DNA of 64,000 bases from Ustulina deusta (taxonomy: Eukaryota; Ascomycota; Sordariomycetes; Xylariales; Xylariaceae). Positions 27,321 through 37,455 of this stretch are shown piece by piece; the stretch's first letter is position 1, and each line of letters opens with the position of its first letter. The notes below the pieces were generated by a model. The model saw only the letters and a list, made by a program, of their open reading frames with translations, did no database searches and was not told the origin of the DNA. Location: NCBI GenBank assembly GCA_023159155.1, contig JAJNNX010000066.1, positions 186,001-250,000 of the forward strand, written 5' to 3'. The translations under genes were made by a program, and so were the position numbers.

Positions 27321-29982
27321 AGAAAGCTCTTGATGAGACACCACCTCGAAAGTGAGCGATGGAAGATGACGTGAAAAACTGGAACTACCCGAGATTTCAA
27401 TTAGAAATGAATGGCGGTCGGTAATTTGTATGTCACTTATAAGGTACGAGGTACTGGAATATAAGTCCTGTTCAGAAAATCAAGGAGAATTTGGCGAGAG
27501 ATAATAGTGATAGCAAGGGAGAGGCGAATGCTGGGAAGAGCGGGATCATAATGAAATATTGGCCCAAAATGTTCTAAAGAGAAGGATAAGGTAGGATAGA
27601 TATTATGCCTCCAACTAGTCCGATCAAGGGCAACACTTGGTTTGACTTACCAGCAGGTAGAAATGGCGATCAAATGCGCTAAAAGAATCGTCGGCTTTGG
27701 GTTCTGGAATAGAAGGCTCAATCATTCCATCCATCCTACCTATGTGAAAAATGTGCAAGCGGAACATCACACATGTCGGCGCAGTTCACCGGATCAGACA
27801 ATGCCTGGGGGCCTAACGAAGATATTTATCTGCTTGGAGGCGATCTTGATCCTCAGGAACCTACAGGCAGGGGTGTTAATGGCAGACACTAACCTACATG
27901 GTTTTCCTTCAGGCTTTGCCTTTCCAGAGATGGGAACCACTGGGTCGGGAGGCCGGGATGGGCCCGTCAACGGCTGCTAGCAAGGATGACGCCGCATGCA
28001 GACAATACGCCTCTTGGTGGATCGTATCCATCCACGGGATAGGTAGAAGAGCGAAGCATGGAAAGGCATCTGACAATGTGTAGGTGTAGAGCCGTGTTTC
28101 ATCATGTGCAAAATAGGAATAGTCCGGCTGTACTATTAGATTGCCCAGCTCAGCCCAGCTCCTCCAGATTGCCTGTTTGGTCCTGGCATGGGCTCTCTTT
28201 CGAGTTTGGCCTGGCATCTCACTCCGTACACCACACCGCACTAGGCGGGTCCCGGATCCAGGAATTGGGCAAAAACCAGATTTGAGGCACAACCCGAACC
28301 CACCAAGACCGGGATCAGGATTATCGCCTCGACAAGGGGGAAGCTCTCGAAGCTTCCCCTTCCTCGGCACCTGAGAATCCATGTCCTACTGCTCAGCTCA
28401 CAACTCAATGTCTGTCGACCCACCGATACGGTGAACGACACCAACACCAACACCGGCACCCGATTGGAAGACACGACACGACACGACATAGTGTCGGGAA
28501 GCCGTGGCGATTACAGCTGTACTCGGCTCTGCTGTCATGCCACGTCGCCTTGTCAGCCTTCTACCCGGATGCCAAGCTGCCGGGACGTTCTCGGGGCTAG
28601 TGTCGTCGAATGACCACCACAGGCTACGGGCGGAACGCGGCGGTCCGACATTACATGGTGTAGCACACGACCGCTGTAGCTCCATCGTGGTGGGGAACAC
28701 GGATAACGATTAGCAGGTGGGATGTTGAGATGGCAGAACGTTCATCACCCTCGTCGGCACTATTCGTTCGGCCAATCGGCTTCTTTTCGATGCCAGAAAT
28801 ATGCCAGAAATATTCCAGCTCTAGCCGGCTCAAGCGAAGGAAAGCGACAGCTGACATCGAATTTGGGCGTTCATCGCCAAGGATCACTACCAGGTGTCCC
28901 TCCTTTTGATGCCGACCCTGTGCCATGCGTAGACGCACTATAAGTAGTCGACATTCTGCCCGCTTGACGAGAGGGCCCCGTAAGGCGAGTCATGGGACAA
29001 GGAGAGAAGCCCAGTCAATTTGTCAAATTGAATCGCACGTGGCCTGCCGCGCCGTATTGGTAAGTAGTACCTATGAAATTGGCGCAATGCTTCAGCGTCG
29101 ACTCCACATCACATGTACGCGTACAGACAGAAATAGGTATGCGCCTACAAATGAAACTGGACGTGCTCGGACGCTATCCTTGTTTCCACGATACGGTTGG
29201 TGGGCTGGTCTTAACTACCTAACATAGTGGAGAGCAAGCAAGGGCTCTAGACACTCGATGGTGAGACAGCATCAACGCTTCGCATGATCTTCCTTCTTCT
29301 AGTGTGGTCTAGATAATGGCAGTTTTGGAGCATTCAACGGGATGCTCGCGTCTGTACCGCCTGGAGGGTTATATGGCCAAAACACCTATACCCTCGACGC
29401 ATCAAGTCACCACGCTTCATTATGGTACTGCCGTCTTGGGTATTATCTATCTCGAAGGGGTGGAAGCTTGAAGGGCTTGAATCCACTCCCTGCACTACTT
29501 CGCTGTCCGGTTCCTGATGACTGGCGAGGATTGTCAGGACTGTTTGTTAGTATCGTTTCGAGTATGTTCGCGCCAAGTTATATTTCTGCTCTGAAGGACT
29601 GGACTGACTACTGAGGCAAACAGGGTGATGATGTGCAACATTAACTCACTTGGCTAGCATCTAACATAGGACTCGGTAGGCCAAAGGTCGAGTGGGCGGT
29701 TTCGGCAGACTCGCACACAACAGGGTGTCACTCACTTCCGTGCTCACGATAGCCCCGTCAGGCTCTCAGGTGATCCCACCGAAGTACCCATTTTGAGAGC
29801 TACACTTCACTTAACACGGCGCTATTCGGAAGCTAAACCCACACCAACCCAAGGTATCTATTACGTTTCGCGGCACTTTCCAGCTATATTAGAGCAAGAA
29901 CCCAAACCGAAAGGGCTGCTGTCTCATCTTTACACACCTTCGGCCGATATGACATATGACGACCGGCACTCCCAATAAGTGC
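27321..29982. other. Gene-poor intergenic region, right part of the island
   Basis: About 2.7 kb with no supported gene. The region around 28.1-28.7 kb is more GC-rich and gives overlapping open frames on both strands (for example 27909-28382 minus and 28398-28700 minus). These have no recognisable motif, and both strands are equally open, as expected from composition. They may be remnants of decayed genes. Confidence 0.4.
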
Positions 29983-30336
29983 TCAGCTGCCAGCACGCAC
30001 AACTTCCCCGACCTCGAATTCAATAGAAATCTTCGCGCGAATATCCTCGCGGAGTTCTGCAGCCACGACACATTCGATCCGGTGCTTGAGACCGGGCGGC
30101 GCTTCTTCCCGCGTAACGATAGTAATGAATTTCCTCCTACGAAAATGCACTTGCCCACCGATGTTTGCTAGATCGAGGAGTTGGGTGATCGCTGGCAGTA
30201 CATGGATCTCGTATCTCTTTTTGAAGTCTCTGAACTGCTCGTCGCTCAAGTTCGGGGCGTGCGTCGTCGTCGACAGTCCACCACCCCCACAACGCGGAAC
30301 CAACGCTGCGCCACTGCGATGGGTCCTATCGGACAT
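29983..30336 (-). CDS. Short hypothetical protein or truncated gene
   Basis: A 117-residue minus-strand frame from the ATG at 30336 to the stop at 29983. Residues 28-115 look like a folded alpha/beta unit: SDEQFRDFKKRYEIHVLPAI, then IGGQVHFRRRKFITIVT, then AAELREDIRAKISIEFEVGE. The mix of charged helices and alternating beta segments is protein-like, unlike neighbouring frames. The frame stops right after this unit, so it may be the N-terminal domain of a larger protein lost or interrupted downstream; I found no continuing exon. I cannot name the family. I lean towards a real or recently truncated gene. Confidence 0.5.
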   Translation of the reverse strand: MSDRTHRSGAALVPRCGGGGLSTTTHAPNLSDEQFRDFKKRYEIHVLPAITQLLDLANIGGQVHFRRRKFITIVTREEAPPGLKHRIECVVAAELREDIRAKISIEFEVGEVVRAGS

Positions 30337-32887
30337 GACAAGGACGATTCTGGCGTGATGGTAATCTAACAGTGTTGGTAGCTAGGGGTAGAAAGCCTCT
30401 AGTGAAGAGATGTGTTTGTAGATTGAGGAGGATTGGCACTATACGGATCAATGCTCCCTACGTAGGGAAGTGTTCGGCATCTGATACGAGTGATGCTTTC
30501 CGCTTCTTTGTCACTAATCAAACAAAAAATTGCAACACGCTCAGATCACCATGCTTCGGTGGAAGGGTGGTTACGCGGCGTGTCTAGAAAGTCACTCCTG
30601 ACGACCGTCGATTCCAAGTTTGTTGTTCCTTCACGTCGGAACCGGCTGAGATACTATTACCTTTCGTTTGGCGATGAAACACTTTTAAAAGCCCTGTGTT
30701 ACCAATACAAGTACCACAAGCCGCACCAGCCGTACCCCTTGCGTCGCCAAACAGGGGTACACCGACTCCTCGTGAAGGTTTACATGCCTCAGGGTTCCCG
30801 ATGAATCGGCGGGGTTTTGAGGCCTTCAATGATACTTATAATCAAGGCATCAAAGATTTCTTTACCGATCGGTGCTTCATAGGCCTAAATATTACTTTCA
30901 AGTATTGGAACTGACTTTTTAGTGTATATATAAAGCACGATTTGGATGAACCCGTCACTGCGATGTTACGGCCCAACGTCCGGATCGCACAGCGACCTCG
31001 TGAAACCCCACGAACATGACGGTATTCAACTCAACAAGGAAGCGAGCCCGTAGTTGCGGCAGAACGTCGATCTAAGATAACCGCTCACGCAACAGAGGAC
31101 CGAATCAGCCTTTAAGGGGACGATGACTTGACACTCCTCGATAGCTTAAGCTCGGGATCTGTAGACCGCCTCTAGCCTGAATAACATGGATAGGGTCACT
31201 GGAACACCAAGCCCGAACTCGTTACTCCCAATCTGCTGTCACCCGATACCCCTAATATCCCTGCAACAGAAAACAGAGCTACCCAAGTTCTCATTCTTGC
31301 CGGGGCGGGCAGTCCATAAACGCATCCTCAACGCGGAATTCAACAGCTGTTTTCTCCAGCAACCGTTCGCCAAGTGCAGCTTTCAACGCGTCCCGTGTTT
31401 CCTATTCTATCACGGGTTATACTTTCACCCCTGCGTGGATCCGAAATCTACCCAAGGGTAAGGGTCATTCTCGTTTTGGAGTTGATGTTATCAATCATGT
31501 GGGCGCCGAAGCCTACACCCCCAGAACTCCTTTGACTTCTTGGAAAACAACTGGTACTGTAGCGGTCCTCTGCTCAATGTACACTAGCCCCCAGTGTATC
31601 GTGTGATAGTTCTCCTACCTGCAGACTTCGCGACACGGTATATTCTCCGTGGCCCACTAAGCTTGCGGCTCAAACCCAAATATGTTGTTTAGTGAAGCAG
31701 ACATTGCTTGTCACATTATATCCCAAAGGCTGCCCAGCTAACAATTTATTAAAACAGTATGTAGGTTCTGCCCAGTGCTCTAACGTACAATATACCTGAT
31801 TTATATTTGCCCCAAGAGAACTCACCCATCAGCGAAGAAGTGCCCGTCCATCAAATCTTCTCCAGCCCATGTCCATATCAGTCCAGACCCCTCGGGTGCC
31901 TATCTTGGTTGCAAATTTCCTCGTCTGCCCGCCAATTCATCCCAGATCCTCAGCACCGCTATTCTCACGGCAGACTTCGTAGTCAGCCAGCGAAGCGCCC
32001 CAGTAATTGATTTGTTTCCGACAGCCTGTCAGCATCTAGCGAGTTCTTACGCATCCCGACTTCCCCAATAACGCCCAACAGCATGACTGAGGACTCGATC
32101 TCGTTCCCTGGCTCGGCTACTTGACACAGTTGTGAAAACAAGTCCATACGACGGCAGCTTCTCGCATTTTATCTAGATATTCCATCGTAATTACCTAGTC
32201 GCACATCTCACGAAGCCCTCGAACGAGTTCGGGCAGGGAGCATAAAAGCACAAATAAATATAAAAGAGAAGCTGTCCGCTGCCTTGCTAAGGTCAACCCA
32301 AGGTTCATTAAACAAAATCCTAGCTCCTTAATGTCTGAATACCTAAGGCAACAAAATTCCGGAAGTCTTGGGAGGGTGGGTGCACGAATAACTGAGATCT
32401 GGGGGCAGCGAAATCACCGGAGCTGTGTTGCCGTCGGAAAGGTCGCGATCCTGCATATCCGTACGCCGTGTGTATTCCAAATAAGTGGACTGGGTGGTAA
32501 AAGCAAGGGGGGCCCGTCATACCCTGGAAAGAGCGGCAGCATCTATCTAAGCACTAGGCTGAGGGACCATCTATTCAGATCGACAGCGCATCTGGAACAA
32601 AACAGCCACGGCTGACTTCGTGTCTCACTTTTTTCTTTTCTGGAGTCTGCCTAGCGTTGGTTTTTGAATTGTTGCTACTAACTCCGTACTCCTAGTCTAA
32701 CATTGCTTAGCGGCCTCTAGCGCTATGAATATGAAGTGGTCCACGAAGACATCCTAAGCTACTTAGATCAGCGAATGGTATTACAATATAGATTTTATCG
32801 AAAAGTGATTTCTTTGAAAAGATAAAGAAGGAAAGAAAGGAAAAAAAAAATTTAGTCATGTCTTTGTATCCAATCCCGTCTCCGCTT
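30337..32887. other. Intergenic region at the right edge of the island
   Basis: About 2.55 kb with no supported gene. Frames at 30490-30804 and 31186-31461 lack recognisable domains. A purine-rich A/G tract at about 32817-32850 lies just past the stop of the App1-like gene on the minus strand and may belong to its 3' untranslated region. Confidence 0.4.
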
Positions 32888-34450
32888 CTATAGCAAACGC
32901 TGACCCAACGTCACGAGAAGAGCGGCGCCAAGCACAGTCCAGCTCCAGCCAACAGCGTTGCTCGCAGAGTCGACGCTATTTCCGAAGCCCCTTCCCTGAT
33001 ACTTGAACGTGACGTTCTGAACGACAGCGGGGTTATGGCAGTTACCGCCCACGATGTCGGCGCCTCGGAGGTCGTCGGCGTGGACGAAGAACATGTACTG
33101 TTTCTGGTCGATGCCCTCGAAGCCCGAGGTGTCGTACGGGAACAGGTCCGTGCTGTCGGTCGCCGTCGTGTTCCGGAGAAAGATGCACTGGACCTGGCCC
33201 GGGTAGTCCCGCACGAGCTGCGGGTAGTCCTTCATCACGTCCGAGTTCGTGGTGTCGCCCATGAGCACGAACTTGCGCTGCGGATAGGTCTGGAAGATTT
33301 TGTCGAGGAGAGCCCTGCGGATCGCGAGGGTGGCGGAGACGTCGGAGAAATTGAGCGGCCGCGTGTCAAAGGACCCGAGCGGGTACGTCTTGTAGATGTA
33401 CTCCATGTAGGTTCTCGTCGCCTGCTCCGGAGTCGTGGTGAGGTAGTGGAAGTGGAAATTGTCAATTGTCGCCGACCAGTTGGCGTAGATCTCAGGCATG
33501 TTCTCCCAAGGTGTGTATGGCCGTGCGAACGAGTTAAGAAGACCCTCCTTTGGATCGTAGATCTTGGTGATGCGGAGGATATCATCGATATCCGAGACAA
33601 TCGTGAATCCCGTAGGGGGGACTAAGTAGGCGGTGGAATTACCAATGTCCGTCCCGTTCGTGTACTAATTCAGCCATCAATAGAAGATTCATGAGAAAAA
33701 GGAGAGATGAAAGGTGCATACCACATTGAGTGCTTGTATCTGTTTGGTGGCATTTCCCGCAATCAAGTGGCCTCCATTTGGTCCGGTCGTGTTCTGAAGA
33801 GTCAACCACGCGTCGAAATCTCCTTCGAAGGTCGTTCTGTAGGGCAAATCAATGGATTGCGCACCGCCTTTGGCGTTGACGACGCCGCCACTCGCATTCG
33901 CGCGAACATCGACGTTGTTTTCGAAGTTCACGGTGACGCTCACATTACTCTGCTGCACAACAAATATAGAGGCTGTCAAATTCCGTGCCTGTTTTTGTTG
34001 GTCCTCCGGGAGCTCGTCAATATCGACGCCAACGAGGAAGATGTTGGCTAAGTCGTCGAGCTTCTTCTGGCTGATGTTGGGTTGTTTGTACACATTTCCG
34101 TGTATCCGAACATTCCACCCTGAATCGGTCCAATTCGCGTACCCAGGTAAATTTAGAGCCTGAGTTGGTGTGGCTTTGAGGTCGTCGTCGTTGATACCGA
34201 GCGACTTCTCTACGCTTTTCCCGACTGGAAGATCCTGGAAGTATTGGGGTATCCCTGAGGCAATGTAGCTCGAGACGTCGCTGCCAAGACCACTCACGAC
34301 GCTATTAATATAACTCGCTGGGTCAAAGTCCCGGCGCGCAACAGCTCGGTCGCGATCCTCTAAGCTCGGCGCCGGTGTGATGAGAGGATGCGCGGCACCG
34401 AGAACTTGAGCCGCGAAGAGGCTGACTGGCAACAGTCGTTGTAGAGCCAT
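32888..34450 (-). CDS. Secreted App1-like protein (DUF2183), probably surface-anchored
   Basis: Exons (minus strand) are 34450-33722 and 33664-32888. The 57-bp intron has a GTATGC donor and an ATTAG acceptor; the product is 501 residues. It starts with a signal peptide (MALQRLLPVSLFAAQVLGAA) and ends in a hydrophobic segment (WSWTVLGAALLVTLG), suggesting a GPI signal or tail anchor. Many N-x-S/T sites fit secretion. The catalytic-type domain begins at about residue 262: TIVSDIDDILRITKIYDPKE, followed by LTTTPEQATRTYMEYIYKTY, RKFVLMGDTTNSDVMKDYPQ and QYMFFVHADDL. This matches the DUF2183/App1 phosphatidate phosphatase catalytic domain. The DxDxT motif is D268-I-D270-D-I272, with Ile replacing Thr. 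Whether it is an active phosphatase, and on what substrate outside the cell, is unknown. Confidence 0.88.
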
Positions 34451-36057
34451 CGCCGACTGTTGAATAGAGGTAATTTCCCACAACTAAACAATGTATTCAA
34501 GGGATATAAGCAACGCGTTAGGGAAGGCGTCAGGTTGAAGCGCCACCACCGAGCTTTCTGAGGTGAAGACGACAACAGACAGTAGTTGCCACAACCCTGA
34601 ACGGCCCGGTTCGCTCAAGACGAATCTTAAGGTTGCGGTTCAACGCAAAGAATCCAATGCTCTCTTGCGGGCGACGAATCAGATCGCACCTAGGCCTTGA
34701 GGACTCTTTACTACTACTGCCTCTTGTATGATGAGTGATCTCGGTCGATATTACATGACTTGGTAAGTAGGTCGCTTGGGTAAAGAGATCTGAAAATAAT
34801 ATAATACAACAACATTGGTTTGCATATATTCATATAGGGTAATGTATGTGAACAAACCCATGTGAGACTGACACGGCAACTCGAAGACATTTAAAAGCTG
34901 CTAGAATGACATCATTGCTAGGTCATGTACCAAGGATCCTCTCTGGTTTCATCTGTCGTTATTGAGGATCTTTGGTCCCTTGCAGATCTAGAACGTTCAA
35001 GTTCATGAGCTAATCCATCTTTCTTCTAGCGCCCTAAGGTTCATGCAATCAAGGAATAAACCTGACACACCCGTTGAGTTTTTTTTGATACCGAGTGTAA
35101 CTATGTTAGTGATAAACCGTAAAGTAGAAAGCCATGCACAGACAATGATAAGGGAAGAAATATAACTTGACACCGCCTGCTTTTCCGTCTTGGTCAAGAT
35201 ATATTTGATTGTAACTTTCCATCCTGCGTGCTTTACATTACCCAAGCGTGCTCAGCTCATTCACGAGGGGGTTAGCCCGCCCACCGAGAAATGCAGCTTA
35301 CTGTATTGAAAAGTACACAGAGGAAGCCCGATTATAGGTGTGGCATACTTTAGTTAGGCTGACTTTACGCTAGGTAGCTGTATTATTACGCTTCCAAATA
35401 CCTCATACTATGTAGCCAATTTCACTTACCCCTAACTACTGCTAGGCTGTATAATGGTTTTATCACCTGCCACTTACAGCGCACCGATATCCTTTTGCAA
35501 TAAAGGCGCATGTTGTGTGTGTGTTGCACAACGCCACAGATTCCGATACCCAACGTGAAGATGGCCTATGCGGTCCCTCAACGCGACAAAAATGGTTGAA
35601 TTAGACAGGCTTGCCGTTTCACCATCTTATATACCCATGCTAAGGTACCGGGTCTCCATGATGCTAAGAGCCAAGCACTCATGGTTGAGGTTTTGCCTGT
35701 CTGATTCGGGCAAGTATCCCTCGCTATTTCTCTATAGCCATTGGGCAACAAGATATGAAGAGAGTAGTTTCAACTCCCTTGTCCCAAATTTGTTTCGTTC
35801 TTGGTGTCCATAGTAGTCCCATGCCCATTTGATGTTAACCTTGCGTCTAGGTTGCTATGGCCCTGCATCGTAAGCTATGTGCATGGTGATGTTGAGACTT
35901 CTGCAGCCATACTTTGTTCGTATCCATGGCTAATATGAATGGCCCTTATCTTGACCGGACTAAAAGCATATACACACATCATGCCGCGGGGGATCATGCT
36001 GTCACCATTGTTGCCGCCGCCGTGGTGCTGTTCTGTGCCGCTTCTGCCGCATATTCG
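34451..36057. other. Intergenic region between App1-like and prefoldin-4 genes
   Basis: About 1.6 kb. The 34451-34800 part is the likely promoter of the minus-strand App1-like gene, and the part near 36057 is the 3' region of the minus-strand prefoldin gene. The open frames in between (35003-35245 minus, 35568-35813 plus) lack recognisable features. A short GT-rich run lies near 35515. Confidence 0.45.
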
Positions 36058-36731
36058 TTATGTCTCGAGGTTGATGCTTCTTCCGAACCGGGCGTACAAC
36101 TCGACCTTTAGCTGCTGCATTTCCTCTTTTGTAGTCCCTATCTTGTCCTCCAGGTCTGAAACCTCCTCTTCTATCCGTGATGTCGACGAGGCGAGCATAT
36201 CTTGGGCTTGGGATAGGGGTATGTGGAAGAAAGCATCGCCGATTTTGTATCTACACGTTGGTGGAAGACGGGAGCTGTCAGCTGTGCCTGAACAGTTGCA
36301 GATGGCGATTGCTGAAGCATAGGGACATGAACTTACGGCACTAGCTCGTCTTCGTCAGCCAGCTCAAGCTCCAGTGTCACATCGTCAAGCTCCTCTTTCT
36401 CTTTCTAAGTGACCGAGCAGTCGGTTAGCGTCTGGCTGATGCTGGGGTGGGTTGTGGTTGTGGTTGTGGTTATGGTCATGGTCATAGTCATCATGACTGG
36501 CTGCTGTTCGTACATTCTTTGATTTAAGGTCTTCCTCAAAGTTCAGCTGCCGCTGGTGGAGGCGACTGAACTTGTTGATCTTGTCTTGGTCTTCACGGCG
36601 GACTTCGACCTCATCACCAGCCGTTGCCTCGTCGTCTTTGGTGAGCTGGAGACAGGAAGGGGGATAATTGTCAGCGATAGCGCAAGGAAGACAGAGATAA
36701 TGCACGTTTTGCATACCATGCGCCGATTCAT
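36058..36731 (-). CDS. Prefoldin subunit 4 (Gim3 type), four exons
   Basis: Beta-type subunit of the hexameric prefoldin chaperone, which hands nascent actin and tubulin to the CCT chaperonin in the cytosol. Exons (minus) are 36731-36717, 36645-36514, 36404-36337 and 36250-36058; introns are 71, 109 and 86 bp. The 135-residue product starts MNRRMLTKDDEATAGDEVEV, continues with the N-terminal helix REDQDKINKFSRLHQRQL, then ELADEDELVPYKIGDAFFHI (the central beta-hairpin region), and ends in a helix with QLKVELYARFGRSINLET. This matches the PFD4 layout and usual length. The first coding exon is only 15 bases. The second intron contains a CACAAC-type repeat. The gene is divergent from PRMT5, 724 bp apart. 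Confidence 0.92.
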
Positions 36732-37455
36732 CCTGGGCAGATACCATGGATATCTTGAGATAGCTGGACAGGTTTTATGTGAGGAGACAAAGCACGGAGG
36801 TGTTCGGAGTTAAGGATCTGCTGAGATAGTGCCTATCTCGGTGGCAGATAGCAACAAGGTAATGAGGGGCAGAGCAATCTTCAGTGGTGCAAGGTCCCAG
36901 CTGCGTGGGGCAGGCCCCTGTATCTTCCCGAACCCCCACCACGTCGAATATTTGGAGCAGAAGCCTGGGCGACAATGGCTACCACCTACTTTAAGCACTT
37001 AACGCCTGCGGGCAACTGAACAGCAGCTTGAGATCTCAAGCATTAGTTTTTAGTTGCAACATGCCGGCTAAGGTACCTAAGGTAGTGCAGCAGCAAAAAG
37101 TGCATGGCCAGGACAGCCTGGGATGGATATGCCTACATGACTAGAATAACCCTTTTTTTTTTTTTTTCTCGCTCTTCTACAACACCCGGTCCGTGCTTTT
37201 TTTGTATGGTGAATATTCTCACGGGTGGCTACGGAAAAGTAATGGGCATCCCTCAAAGGCCATCCACTTGCTTCTTTTCCTCGTGAGATATTCTGGCAAC
37301 GATGCAGCTCTGACCAGCTCTCTCCGCTCGTTACCAATAACCCGTCCTCCTCCCTCTTCTAGCACTCCCTCCACTTGCCGAGCCCTACGCCACACTTCCA
37401 AGAACCGCACCGTGATATTTTTGGGTCCCAGGGTGCAAACTGATAACACTCCAGC
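36732..37455. promoter_or_regulatory. Divergent promoter region between prefoldin-4 and PRMT5
   Basis: A 724-bp stretch separates the two opposite start codons and must hold both promoters. It contains a 15-base T run at about 37153-37167, a GGTACCTAAGG word near 37072 and a CT-rich stretch just before the PRMT5 ATG. No definite transcription factor site is claimed. Confidence 0.55.

Noticed and set aside
27909..28382. A 157-codon minus-strand frame in the island.
   Set aside because: Gly/Pro/Arg-rich without domain or splice context; several overlapping frames on both strands are equally open.
36385..36747. A continuous minus-strand frame through the prefoldin-4 first intron and part of the second.
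   Set aside because: The spliced model restores the full prefoldin-4 family sequence, whereas read-through adds a Cys-rich and His/Asn-rich segment not expected in the family.
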